DNA of 18,409 nucleotides from an uncultured Pseudomonadota bacterium (lineage in GTDB: Bacteria > Pseudomonadota > Alphaproteobacteria > RF32 > CAG-239), in NCBI GenBank assembly GCA_902796625.1, contig CADBPX010000007.1, positions 1-18,409 on the forward strand. Reading direction: 5' to 3'. Made by a program: the position numbers and the translations under genes. The notes below the pieces were generated by a model. The model was given only the letters and a program-made list of their open reading frames with translations. It did not search any database and was not told the DNA's origin. This document shows positions 1 through 7,851 of this stretch, piece by piece (the first letter of the stretch is position 1; each line of letters opens with the position of its first letter).

Positions 1-176
1 AGTCCTTGACGAAAAGCCCAATAATAAACTCCGATAATGCCGACTGTCGGCCGAAAAAAGTTCATTTGGAAAGAGCTGAACGGCACGGCAAAAACAGCCA
101 TAAGTATAAAAGTAATAACGAACGGAACGCTTTTTTGCCAACAACGGCGTAATATATCGTGCCAACTATCTGACAT
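1..176 (-). CDS. mreD: MreD, rod shape-determining membrane protein (partial, N-terminus only)
   Basis: The reverse strand gives an open frame starting with ATG at 176 and running off the window edge. It encodes 58 residues and is cut at its 3' end. The start reads MSDSWHDILRRCWQK, followed by a hydrophobic stretch (residues about 17-32) and then FFRPTVGIIGVYYWA, which resembles the N-terminus of alphaproteobacterial MreD proteins. MreD is an integral inner-membrane protein of the rod complex (elongasome), working with MreB, MreC, RodA and PBP2. The ATG lies inside the end of mreC (11-base overlap, 166-176), so translation is probably coupled. The assignment rests on position after mreC plus the RP...YYW pattern, because most of the protein is outside the window. 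Confidence 0.8.
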   Translation of the reverse strand, partial: MSDSWHDILRRCWQKSVPFVITFILMAVFAVPFSSFQMNFFRPTVGIIGVYYWAFRQG

Positions 177-1044
177 CTTCAGCACTCTTCATAAAGTTAT
201 CCAACTGTTCTCCCTGACCTGACAACCCAAAATCGACAATCCTTACGTATTCAATACGGCTCAGATCAGACATCATTTCAACGCGGATATTGCCGTTATG
301 CACGGAACTGACAAAACCGATCGGTAATCCCGAAGGAAATACACCGCCAACTCCGGAAGTAACAATAACATCACCTTCTTCTATATCTGCCGTTGAACGC
401 GTAAATATAAGCTCCGGCATTGAAGTATTATCTCCGCTTAAAATCCCACGAGCTCGTGTACGTTCAATAACCACCGGTATTTTGGAGTTAATGTCTGTAA
501 CCAAAATAACTTTTGCATAATGTCCGCTAACGCTGTCTATCCGGCCGACAACACTTTCATCACCCAATACTATTTGCCCTTTGCTAACCTTTTCTTCGCC
601 GATATAAATCAAAAGTGTATGGGTAAAATTATCCCCCGATTCGGCAATAATCTTAGCACTGACAAACGATGCTTCTGCCGGCGGAATATAGTTCAGCAAC
701 CGCGTTAAAAGCTGATTTTCAACTTCTAAAGAACGCACCTTACTCTGTAATAGCAGCATTTGCTTATTTTCTGCCTGTAACTGTTGGTTTTCCGCATATA
801 AGTGACTGATGTCATTGATATATGTATAAGCCCGATGCACAGCTCGTGCCGGAAATTCGACCACCCGCATAACCGGTCCGGACACACCAATCAAAGTTTT
901 TTCCAAAAAATTGATAACAGCATTATCAACTCGTCCTAACAACACCAATAAAAATGACAGCAAAAACAAAGCAACCACAAACAGCCGGCGCAATCCTGAC
1001 TTTAATTCGCCTATTTTGATAAGCCAAACCTTACGCTGCTTCAT
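166..1044 (-). CDS. mreC: MreC, rod shape-determining protein
   Basis: The 292-residue product has the MreC layout: a short basic cytoplasmic tail, one membrane segment (about 21-37), a coiled coil (about 76-118, rich in L/E/Q/N heptads such as YAENQQLQAENKQ), and a periplasmic beta-barrel domain. That domain carries the motifs VSKGQIVLGDESVVGRI (153-169) and DVIVTSGVGGVFPSGLPIGFV (about 225-245), typical of the family. MreC forms a periplasmic scaffold that links cytoplasmic MreB to the cell-wall synthases RodA/PBP2. The gene sits 19 bases after mreB and overlaps mreD by 11 bases, the conserved mreBCD order. The start codon is ATG. Length is normal for the family and nothing looks broken. 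Confidence 0.95.
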   Translation of the reverse strand: MKQRKVWLIKIGELKSGLRRLFVVALFLLSFLLVLLGRVDNAVINFLEKTLIGVSGPVMRVVEFPARAVHRAYTYINDISHLYAENQQLQAENKQMLLLQSKVRSLEVENQLLTRLLNYIPPAEASFVSAKIIAESGDNFTHTLLIYIGEEKVSKGQIVLGDESVVGRIDSVSGHYAKVILVTDINSKIPVVIERTRARGILSGDNTSMPELIFTRSTADIEEGDVIVTSGVGGVFPSGLPIGFVSSVHNGNIRVEMMSDLSRIEYVRIVDFGLSGQGEQLDNFMKSAEDVR

Positions 1045-1063
1045 TGCTTTGTTCCATTAATTA

Positions 1064-2104
1064 TCAGCTCATACTGGAGAGCACATTACGCAAACGATTA
1101 ACCTGTTCAACAGCCATTCCCGAGCCTTTTGCCACACAAGCCAAAGGTTCTTCGGCAATTGTTACCGGCAAACCGGTTGCCTTACGCAACACTAAATCCA
1201 AATTATTAAGTAATGCTCCGCCACCGGTTAACACGATTCCCTTATCAACAATATCTGCAGCCAATTCCGGTGCCGTATTTTCCAACGCCACTTTAACTGC
1301 TTCCACAATTGCCGAAACCGGCTCGATTAAACTTTCAGCCACCTGACGTTCGGTGATAACGATTTCCTTTGGTACGCCATTAACCAAATCGCGGCCCTTG
1401 ATTTCCACACTACGCCCTTCACCTTCTTCCGGCGGGCAAGCTGAACCGATTTCTTTTTTAATTCTCTCGGCACTGCTTTCACCGACCAATAAATTCATAT
1501 TACGGCGAATATAGTTAACAATGGCACTATCCATCTTATCACCGCCGACACGAATTGAGCGAGCATAAACGATACCGCCTAAAGATAAAACTGCAACCTC
1601 GGTTGTTCCACCGCCGATATCAACCACCATACTTCCGGTTGCCTCGGTAACCGGCAATCCGGCACCGATAGCGGCCGCCATCGGTTCATCAATCAGCAAA
1701 ACCTTATGAGCACCGGCTTGAACGGCAGAATCCTGAATAGCCCGTCTTTCCACAGCCGTAGCTCCGGAAGGCACGCATATAACGATTAACGGTGTAACAA
1801 AAGTCCGGCGATTATGAACTTTACAAATAAAATATTTTATCATTTCTTCGGCAATATCAAAATCAGCGATTACACCGTCTTTAAGCGGACGTATTGCTTG
1901 AATATTTCCCGGAGTACGCCCCAACATTTGCTTAGCCTCATTACCGACAGCCAACACTTGTCTGCGTCCCTTATACTCTTCCATTGCCACTACGGAAGGC
2001 TCATTCAAAACCACACCGCGACCACGTACATACACCAATGTATTAGCCGTTCCCAAATCGATTGCCATATCGGCAGAAAACATTCCCAGTAACTTTGCAA
2101 ACAT
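1064..2104 (-). CDS. mreB: MreB, actin-like rod shape-determining ATPase
   Basis: The product is 346 residues, standard for MreB. The actin-fold nucleotide-binding motifs are visible: phosphate-1 DLGTANTLVYV (16-26), phosphate-2 VDIGGGTTEVAVL (161-173) and the adenosine motif GIVLTGGGALLNN (289-301). MreB polymerises on the inner face of the cytoplasmic membrane and positions the elongation machinery for lateral wall synthesis, so the cell is probably rod-shaped or curved. The ATG start at 2104 follows a GGAGATAGAGG-like ribosome site. A 58-base gap after miaA separates it from the upstream genes, so mreBCD could have its own promoter or be read through from the miaA side. Confidence 0.98.
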   Translation of the reverse strand: MFAKLLGMFSADMAIDLGTANTLVYVRGRGVVLNEPSVVAMEEYKGRRQVLAVGNEAKQMLGRTPGNIQAIRPLKDGVIADFDIAEEMIKYFICKVHNRRTFVTPLIVICVPSGATAVERRAIQDSAVQAGAHKVLLIDEPMAAAIGAGLPVTEATGSMVVDIGGGTTEVAVLSLGGIVYARSIRVGGDKMDSAIVNYIRRNMNLLVGESSAERIKKEIGSACPPEEGEGRSVEIKGRDLVNGVPKEIVITERQVAESLIEPVSAIVEAVKVALENTAPELAADIVDKGIVLTGGGALLNNLDLVLRKATGLPVTIAEEPLACVAKGSGMAVEQVNRLRNVLSSMS

Positions 2105-2140
2105 TTGCCTCTATCTCCAAATCTTAAAAATTTATTTACT

Positions 2141-2167
2141 TTTATATCAGTTTATTAAAATCTGCAA
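2141..2167 (-). promoter_or_regulatory. Possible weak promoter for mreBCD
   Basis: In the gap between miaA and mreB, the reverse strand shows TTGCAG (2162-2167) and TATAAA (2141-2146) separated by 15 bases. The spacing is short of ideal and the region is AT-rich throughout, so this could be chance. No terminator hairpin is seen in the gap, so read-through from miaA is equally possible. Confidence 0.25.
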
Positions 2168-2176
2168 GTAATATTT

Positions 2177-3118
2177 TTAGCCATTCAAAGCAATTTTTAT
2201 CTGTTGCAAATAGTCTTTTTGTCCTTGATAAGGCTGTTCAAAAGTAACATCGGCAACCAGCTTATTTCTCAGCCATGTCCGTTGCCTTTTGGCATATTGC
2301 CGAGTATGTAATTTTGCCGCAGCGAGCGCCTCATCTAAAGAACATTCTTGCCGCAAAAATCTGCTTAATTCCGGCACTCCCAACGCCTTCATGGCCGGTA
2401 AATCCGCCGGCAAGTTACGCTTTAATAATTTTTCAATTTCCGCCAAAGCTCCCAACTGATAAACCATAATATCCAGCCGTTCGCGACATCTGGCTTCCAA
2501 CTCAGCCTGTGACGGCATAATTTTAGCTACCGTAAATTTTGCTTCCGGCAATTTTTGCACCAATGGTTTTTGGAACCACTCCGATAACTTTTGGCCGGTT
2601 GCAAGAAAAATTTCCACCGCCCGCACAATCCTTGTTTTATCATTAGGATGCAGACGTTGTGCCGTTAGCGGATCAATTTGTTGCAAATAATCATACAATT
2701 CCGCCAAACCGTATTTGGCTAATTTTTCTTCAACTTTAGTACGACAATTCGCAGCTATTTCCGGAATTGGTGTCACTCCGTGCAACAAAGCATCAATATA
2801 CATTCCGGTACCGCCAACCACAATCGGAAGCCGATTCGTTTTCCATATTTCTCTAATTTCTTTAACACACAAATCCAGCCAATCAACCACGTTACCGCGT
2901 TTGGAGCAATCGTAAATCTCATAAAGCCGATGCTCAACCTGCCGCTTGTCATCAGCAGTCGGTGTAGCGGCAATAACCGGAATATCTTTGTAAACCTGCA
3001 AGGCATCACAATTAACAACAACACCATTAAATATTTTGGCGGCATCTATTGCCAAGGAAGATTTTCCCGAAGCGGTCGGGCCGGCAATTATCAGAACCTT
3101 GCGTGCCAATTCAGTCAT
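2177..3118 (-). CDS. miaA: MiaA, tRNA dimethylallyltransferase
   Basis: With the ATG at 3118 the product is 313 residues, normal for MiaA. It has the P-loop GPTASGKS (13-20), the motif CDALQVYKDI (37-46) that aligns with the substrate-binding DSMQVYRGM of other MiaA proteins, and VVGGTGMYIDALL (100-112). MiaA transfers a dimethylallyl group to N6 of A37 in tRNAs that read codons starting with U, which stabilises codon pairing. A longer frame from a TTG at 3136 exists, but the ATG is preferred because the product then begins just before the P-loop strand as in homologues, and a GAGGG lies 11 bases upstream. The start overlaps the end of trhP by 8 bases, which suggests translational coupling of two tRNA modification enzymes. 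Confidence 0.96.
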   Translation of the reverse strand: MTELARKVLIIAGPTASGKSSLAIDAAKIFNGVVVNCDALQVYKDIPVIAATPTADDKRQVEHRLYEIYDCSKRGNVVDWLDLCVKEIREIWKTNRLPIVVGGTGMYIDALLHGVTPIPEIAANCRTKVEEKLAKYGLAELYDYLQQIDPLTAQRLHPNDKTRIVRAVEIFLATGQKLSEWFQKPLVQKLPEAKFTVAKIMPSQAELEARCRERLDIMVYQLGALAEIEKLLKRNLPADLPAMKALGVPELSRFLRQECSLDEALAAAKLHTRQYAKRQRTWLRNKLVADVTFEQPYQGQKDYLQQIKIALNG

Positions 3119-4520
3119 CTGCCGAACAACCCTCAATCAATTGATTAAACTCTTTCTTTTTGCCCTCATACATTTTACTGTTATCATCTTTCAGTCCCTG
3201 ATATTTACGGGCAATTGTAAATTGCGGCAGCATTTTCTTAACTTCATTTACCGACATTCCCCAACTTTGCGGGCGAATACGAATTTTTTTACCTTCTCCG
3301 GCGGAAACTCGTGGAGTTATCTCACCACTTGAAGCATCTTCAAATTCATTTAATGTCAAGCGCAAATTTTGCATACTTCCCGGAATTAAAAAGTCTATAT
3401 ATTCGCCGGAATTAATGTAGTTGCGGATTTCAAATATTGCATCATCTCCGTCCCATTCCACAATAGAACCGGCAAACAGCCATTCACCGAGAGTCCGCGT
3501 ATACTCATAGTTTTGCGATAAGTTAGTTAATTGCCCATCATGAAATCCCAGGCAGTATCCGCGATTTTGCAAAGCATACAGCTCATCTATATATTTGCGA
3601 TAATCCCAATGTTGCGGATCGGCGTAATAATCGTCGATTGCTTGGCGATAAGCCCGCGCCACCGTGCCGGCATAATATTCCGTTTTATTACGCCCTTCCA
3701 CCTTCAATGAATCCATGCCAATGCTTAAAATTTCATTCAAACGCGGCATCAAACACATATCCTTGGAATTTAATAAATAGCCACCATGCTCATCTTCAAC
3801 AATTTCATAATACTCACCCGGACGAAATTCTTCCTCAAGCAAAAACTCAAAAGCCTTTGCATTATCCTGATTTATCTCAATTTCTTTCAAAGTACCGTCC
3901 TTAAGACGTAAATGCATTTTATAATGCCAACGACAGCAATGAGCGCATTTTCCGCGATTCGCGCTGCGATCAGCCATAAAATTAGAAATTAAGCAACGAC
4001 CGGAATATGACATACACATGGCACCGTGAATGAAACATTCCAACAAAATATCCGGACATTTTTCACGAATTTCCTTCATTTCGGCAAAAGTAACCTCGCG
4101 ACCGAGCACACACAAACTTGCCCCCATAGACTGCCAAAACTGAACGGTTTGCCACGAACAAATATTGGCCTGCGTTGAAACAAAACGCTTTAATTCAGGT
4201 GCATATTGTTGCAAATAGTAAAAAACTCCCGGATCGGCAACCAATACCCCATCCGGCTGCAATTCACGCAAAGTTTGCACAAATTGCGGCAATTTTTTTG
4301 CTTCTTCGTTATGGATATACAGATTAAGTGTCAGATAAATCTTTTTACCATGGGCATGAACAAATTCTATTCCTTCTTTTAAATCCTCTAAAGTAAACTT
4401 TGATTGCGTACGCAAGCTCATATCCGGAGTTCCGGCATAAACGGCATCAGCACCGTATAGTATAGCGGTTTTTAACTTTACCAGCGAACCGGCCGGCAAC
4501 AATAATTCTGCTTTTTTCAT
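3111..4520 (-). CDS. trhP: U32-family tRNA uridine-34 hydroxylation protein TrhP-like
   Basis: The 469-residue product belongs to the peptidase U32 family despite having no known protease role. It starts ELLLPAGSLVKLKTAILYGADAVY, and carries the family signature ECFIHGAMCMSYSGRCLISN (161-180). Cysteines at 169, 176, 192 (or 195/196) and 256 (KDMCLMPR) match the four-cysteine pattern that binds a [4Fe-4S] cluster in characterised U32 proteins. Its length and its C-terminal domain (about 340-460, including GEYIDFLIPG) fit TrhP/YegQ/YrrO, which makes 5-hydroxyuridine at tRNA position 34, rather than the shorter UbiU/UbiV ubiquinone hydroxylation proteins. Its ATG shares one base with the stop of the upstream DUF3108 gene (TAATG), and its end overlaps miaA. 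The family is certain; the TrhP role is likely but not proven by sequence alone. Confidence 0.85.
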   Translation of the reverse strand: MKKAELLLPAGSLVKLKTAILYGADAVYAGTPDMSLRTQSKFTLEDLKEGIEFVHAHGKKIYLTLNLYIHNEEAKKLPQFVQTLRELQPDGVLVADPGVFYYLQQYAPELKRFVSTQANICSWQTVQFWQSMGASLCVLGREVTFAEMKEIREKCPDILLECFIHGAMCMSYSGRCLISNFMADRSANRGKCAHCCRWHYKMHLRLKDGTLKEIEINQDNAKAFEFLLEEEFRPGEYYEIVEDEHGGYLLNSKDMCLMPRLNEILSIGMDSLKVEGRNKTEYYAGTVARAYRQAIDDYYADPQHWDYRKYIDELYALQNRGYCLGFHDGQLTNLSQNYEYTRTLGEWLFAGSIVEWDGDDAIFEIRNYINSGEYIDFLIPGSMQNLRLTLNEFEDASSGEITPRVSAGEGKKIRIRPQSWGMSVNEVKKMLPQFTIARKYQGLKDDNSKMYEGKKKEFNQLIEGCSADD

Positions 4521-5281
4521 TATGGTTTCACCTTAATACTTGTTGTTAACGATTCCATTTTACCGAATGGCGTTTTTTCAACTAAAATTCGCGCCAAAAA
4601 CCACGCTTTTGTTTTTTGATCCTGTAACGCCCAAAAATAAACCGGTTCATCTTTACTGAGCATAAATCCGGCTTCAGCGTCATCTAAAACTTCCAGATGA
4701 TATTGACATTTCATTGCATTGCCAGAGAAAAACGGGGTATGTATATTTTCAAATCCCAAAAATTTTACTTTTGAGCGAGAATAATGTTTACCATCAAACG
4801 AAAAACGCTCAAAATCACAGCTTCCGTCAGTCACTATTTTATGAATCAACTCACTGAATGTTGATAACAAATCGTTGGAATTGTCATACTGTTCATCAAT
4901 AATTATGTCGTCCTGACGTTTTTTTTCTCCTTTTGTGCTTATTCTGTATTGCGGAACACCATTCTTATAGACGATTCTTTTTGTTCGATGCCGGAAGCGA
5001 GATTGGGTCTCATAGTAATAATCTTGCGGTAAAAACTGACTTTTATTATATGTCCCGTACGCATGATAATCTGCCGAAAAAGGATATAATGTATCAAACG
5101 TCCCAAGAGTTTTTATGCCGGTCTTAACATCATATCCATTAGCACCGAAAAACTTATAAACCAAAGTTTCCTGACTGGTTTCAAACGGCCCGACCGTCGT
5201 ATGAATAATATGTTCAACTTCCAAAGCCATAGCTGGACGGCCTAACATCAGAACAGTTAAAAAAAACAGTAATCGTTTCAT
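4520..5281 (-). CDS. DUF3108 family exported protein
   Basis: The 253-residue product begins with a clear signal peptide, MKRLLFFLTVLMLGRPAMA, with likely cleavage after AMA (residue 19). The mature part resembles DUF3108 proteins: an early FDTLYPFSADYHAYG segment, Y-rich strands with alternating charged residues, a central DLLSTFSELIHKI helix, an FSFDGKHYSRSKVKF strand and a C-terminal KTPFGKMESL strand. DUF3108 members are predicted periplasmic or outer-membrane-associated beta-rich proteins of unknown biochemical role. The ATG at 5281 is chosen over an in-frame TTG at 5293, because the TTG directly abuts the AAGGA ribosome site and would leave no spacing. It is the first gene of the minus-strand run, and its stop overlaps the trhP start by one base. 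Confidence 0.75.
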   Translation of the reverse strand: MKRLLFFLTVLMLGRPAMALEVEHIIHTTVGPFETSQETLVYKFFGANGYDVKTGIKTLGTFDTLYPFSADYHAYGTYNKSQFLPQDYYYETQSRFRHRTKRIVYKNGVPQYRISTKGEKKRQDDIIIDEQYDNSNDLLSTFSELIHKIVTDGSCDFERFSFDGKHYSRSKVKFLGFENIHTPFFSGNAMKCQYHLEVLDDAEAGFMLSKDEPVYFWALQDQKTKAWFLARILVEKTPFGKMESLTTSIKVKP

Positions 5282-5352
5282 ATTTTTTATCAATCCTTAA
5301 ACAATTGCTCCTACAATAACAGAAAATTTAAGATAATAAAGGAAAATTTTGC

Positions 5353-6261
5353 ATGGTTCAGAAAGTTTTATTACTCTACGGTGGTTATTCAGCCGAACGC
5401 GAAGTCAGTATTTCCGCTAAAAACGATATAGCCACAGCCTTACAACAAAACGGTTATCACGTAATAGAACATGATTTGACCGACACTTGGCGATTTTTAG
5501 ATATTCTGCGTCAAGAAAAACCCGATGTTGTTTACAACGGTCTTTACGGCAATTGGGGAGAAGACGGCGAAATTCAAGCACTTTTAGATATGTTGCAAAT
5601 TCCTTATACGCATTCAAATATGTTAGCTTCAGCCATCGGCATGAATAAAAACCTGACCAAACTTATCGCCGCACAATCCGGCATCAAGGTTGCACCGGGT
5701 GAATATAAAACAGCCGAACAATACTTAACTGAAGGAACAAAAATTCCCTATCCTTATGTCATAAAACCGACCAGTGACGGCTCCAGCGTAGGGATTTTTA
5801 TTGTTAAAAGCGATTCTGATCGGAAGAAAGTTCATTATGATAATCCTAATCTGAAAATAATGATTGAAAAATATATTGAAGGTCGCGAATTGACGATTAT
5901 GTGTTTAGAAGGCAAAGCCCACGTTGTAACCGAATTAAAGCCGAAAAATGAATTTTATGACTATGAAGCTAAATATACTGATGGTTTTACACAACACATT
6001 TTACCGGCCGACTTGCCGAAAACAGTTACTCAAACCTGCTTAAAATATAGTGAAATAATTCACAAAGCACTAGGCTGCGGCATTTTGTCCCGTTCAGATT
6101 TTCGTTATAATCCGCACGATGGTGTGGTCTTTCTCGAAATCAATACTAACCCCGGCATGACATCATTATCACTGGTGCCGGAACAAGCAAAATATATAGG
6201 TATATCTTTTGCTGATTTGTGCGGAAAAATAGTGCACAATGCCTCTTATCGTCAAAAATAA
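5353..6261 (+). CDS. ddl: D-alanine--D-alanine ligase
   Basis: The 302-residue product is a complete ATP-grasp D-Ala-D-Ala ligase of the DdlB size class. Visible motifs are GGYSAEREVSIS (10-21, with Glu15 that binds the first D-Ala), YTHSNMLASAIGMNK (85-99), the ATP-loop KPTSDGSSVGI (138-148), YDYEAKY (202-208), RSDF (247-250) and the metal-binding LEINTNPGMTSLSLVPEQA (261-279). It makes the D-Ala-D-Ala dipeptide for UDP-MurNAc-pentapeptide in the cytoplasm. AAAGGA lies 9 bases before the ATG. The gene is divergent from the DUF3108 gene and convergent with aaxC, so it forms a single-gene unit. In many alphaproteobacteria ddl sits between murB and ftsQ; here it does not. Confidence 0.97.
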   Translation: MVQKVLLLYGGYSAEREVSISAKNDIATALQQNGYHVIEHDLTDTWRFLDILRQEKPDVVYNGLYGNWGEDGEIQALLDMLQIPYTHSNMLASAIGMNKNLTKLIAAQSGIKVAPGEYKTAEQYLTEGTKIPYPYVIKPTSDGSSVGIFIVKSDSDRKKVHYDNPNLKIMIEKYIEGRELTIMCLEGKAHVVTELKPKNEFYDYEAKYTDGFTQHILPADLPKTVTQTCLKYSEIIHKALGCGILSRSDFRYNPHDGVVFLEINTNPGMTSLSLVPEQAKYIGISFADLCGKIVHNASYRQK

Positions 6262-6290
6262 AAAAACTCCGACCATATTAATCGGAGTTT
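6254..6290 (-). terminator. Intrinsic terminator of the aaxBC operon
   Basis: A perfect 9-base-pair stem (AAACTCCGA at 6264-6272 with TCGGAGTTT at 6282-6290, loop of 9) is followed on the minus strand by TTTTTTTATTTTTG. That orientation gives the U-tract, so it terminates transcription leaving aaxC, whose stop is 22 bases upstream. On the plus strand the stem is followed by GGAAAA, so it is a poor terminator for ddl, although it starts directly after the ddl stop codon and overlaps that codon on the U-tract side. Confidence 0.85.
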
Positions 6291-6312
6291 GGAAAATCAG
6301 TTCACAATACGA

Positions 6313-7797
6313 TTATATGTGAATTATACCGCGCGCAAATGCAAATATTGCAAATAAGGCTACCATAAACATTAATAATGCCGCAACACACTCTCCGCAA
6401 CTAAATGCTTTTTGTTCCGGTTGGCGTTGTTTACGCGCCCATACATAAAAAGGAATACCCAGAGCCATAAAAACGACCGCCATGAGTAAATAGTTTAAAC
6501 CGGCGGCATAAATGAGCCACAAGGAATACCCCACACCGAAAAGACCAGACAGCAAGGCTTCTGAGCGACGAATATAAATATTTTTCGGATATTCTCCGTC
6601 TTCGCAAATTTTCCACAAATAGGCACAGCATGATAAATAAGCCGGTAAAACCATCACGCCGGTAATACTCAGCATACTGTTCCAAGCATTACTGGAAAAA
6701 TAAACTACCAGCATAAAAATTTGCATCATAGCACTGGTAACCCATAAAGACACGCTCGGTGCCTGTTGTTTATTTTCATGGGCAAATTCTTCCGGAAATG
6801 TGCCATTTTCAGCGGCTGCCTGTGGGATTTGTGCCGTAACGACGGTCCAAGCCAACCAACTCGTCAACACCGATACCAGCAACCCTATATTCATGAACCA
6901 AGCTCCCCATTTACCGACTAAAACTTCCAGAATTCCTGCCGTTGACGGGTTTTTTACGGCTGCCAATTGCTCTTGATCCATTACACCATACGGCAAAACC
7001 GAAAGCAAAACATAAATAATCAAACAACCTATAAATCCCCAAAATGTTGCGCGCCCGACTGTCTGCGGTGTTTTGGCGTGTTTAGACATCACAACAGCAC
7101 CTTCAATACCAATAAATGACCACAGCGTAACCAGCATCGTACTCTTAATCTGCGTAGATAAACTACCTAAATTATCCGTTGGTAAATCTCCCCAGAAGTC
7201 ATATTCAAAATGGTGCAAACGGAACATAAATGCCGTAATTAAAATAAATAAAACCAGAGGCACTATTTTGGCGATTGTACCGATTAAGTTAATGATTGTC
7301 GCCTGTTTTATGCCTCTTAATACTAAAAAGTTAAAAGACCAAATTAAGATTGAGCCGCCTAAAATGGCCTGCCACGTGTTTCCTCCATTGAAATACGGAG
7401 GAAAGAAATAGTTCAACGCATCCATGGTAATAACGGCATAGCCGACATTTCCGCAGATTTGGCATAGCCAATATGACCAGCCGATGGTAAAACCGGCATA
7501 TGGTCCGAAACCTTCGCGGCTATACATATAAATACCGGCGGTTAAATCCGGCCGTGCCGAAGATAAAATGCGAAAAGTATTAGCAATAAAATAGACCCCG
7601 ATTCCGGTAATTAACCAGGCCAACAGTACAGCACCGACTGAAGCTCCGGAAGCCATATTTTGCGGCAAGCTGTAAATTCCGCCCCCAATCATTGAACTGA
7701 CCACAATACCGGCTAAAGCCCACACTCCCAAGCCGGATGAACTTTTCCCTTGGTCATTAGCCGCCTTTGTTATTGTTATATTATTTTTTTGTGACAT
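6313..7797 (-). CDS. aaxC: Arginine/agmatine-type antiporter, APC superfamily (AaxC-like)
   Basis: The 494-residue product is a polytopic inner-membrane transporter with about 12 hydrophobic segments. It shows the APC hallmark in TM1 (SSMIGGGIYSLPQNM, 34-48) and the TM6 motif LWSFIGIEGAVVMSKHAK (225-242) shared by the ArcD/AdiC/AaxC antiporters. Trp226 aligns with AdiC Trp202, and Tyr109 and Asn117 keep the same spacing as AdiC Tyr93 and Asn101, residues reported there to contact substrate (alignment by eye). These antiporters swap external arginine for internal agmatine or ornithine. Being directly downstream of an arginine decarboxylase makes arginine/agmatine exchange the likely reaction. 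AAAGGA lies 8 bases before the ATG. Ornithine or another basic amino acid remains a possible counter-substrate. Confidence 0.88.
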   Translation of the reverse strand: MSQKNNITITKAANDQGKSSSGLGVWALAGIVVSSMIGGGIYSLPQNMASGASVGAVLLAWLITGIGVYFIANTFRILSSARPDLTAGIYMYSREGFGPYAGFTIGWSYWLCQICGNVGYAVITMDALNYFFPPYFNGGNTWQAILGGSILIWSFNFLVLRGIKQATIINLIGTIAKIVPLVLFILITAFMFRLHHFEYDFWGDLPTDNLGSLSTQIKSTMLVTLWSFIGIEGAVVMSKHAKTPQTVGRATFWGFIGCLIIYVLLSVLPYGVMDQEQLAAVKNPSTAGILEVLVGKWGAWFMNIGLLVSVLTSWLAWTVVTAQIPQAAAENGTFPEEFAHENKQQAPSVSLWVTSAMMQIFMLVVYFSSNAWNSMLSITGVMVLPAYLSCCAYLWKICEDGEYPKNIYIRRSEALLSGLFGVGYSLWLIYAAGLNYLLMAVVFMALGIPFYVWARKQRQPEQKAFSCGECVAALLMFMVALFAIFAFARGIIHI

Positions 7798-7822
7798 TGT
7801 TTACATCCTTTCCATAAGAAAA

Positions 7823-7841
7823 CCGACAGAAAATCTGTCGG
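7823..7841 (-). terminator. Terminator-like hairpin between aaxB and aaxC
   Basis: An 8-base-pair perfect stem (CCGACAGA/TCTGTCGG) with a 3-base loop is extended by a G-U and two A-U pairs. On the minus strand it is followed by TTTTCTT. It lies in the 54-base gap between the decarboxylase stop and the antiporter start, so it could lower antiporter expression by partial termination, or protect the 3' end of aaxB mRNA. No separate promoter is obvious after it. Confidence 0.6.
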
Positions 7842-7851
7842 CTTAATAGTT

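Noticed and set aside
3119..3136. Longer miaA from a TTG
   Set aside because: The ATG at 3118 puts the P-loop at the usual distance and has GAGGG upstream; the TTG has no good ribosome site.
2780..3148. 122-codon plus-strand open frame opposite miaA
   Set aside because: It is antisense to a clear miaA, has no family resemblance and no ribosome site; it is a shadow frame. The same applies to the other open frames opposite mreC, mreB, trhP, aaxC, aaxB, lolC and lemA.
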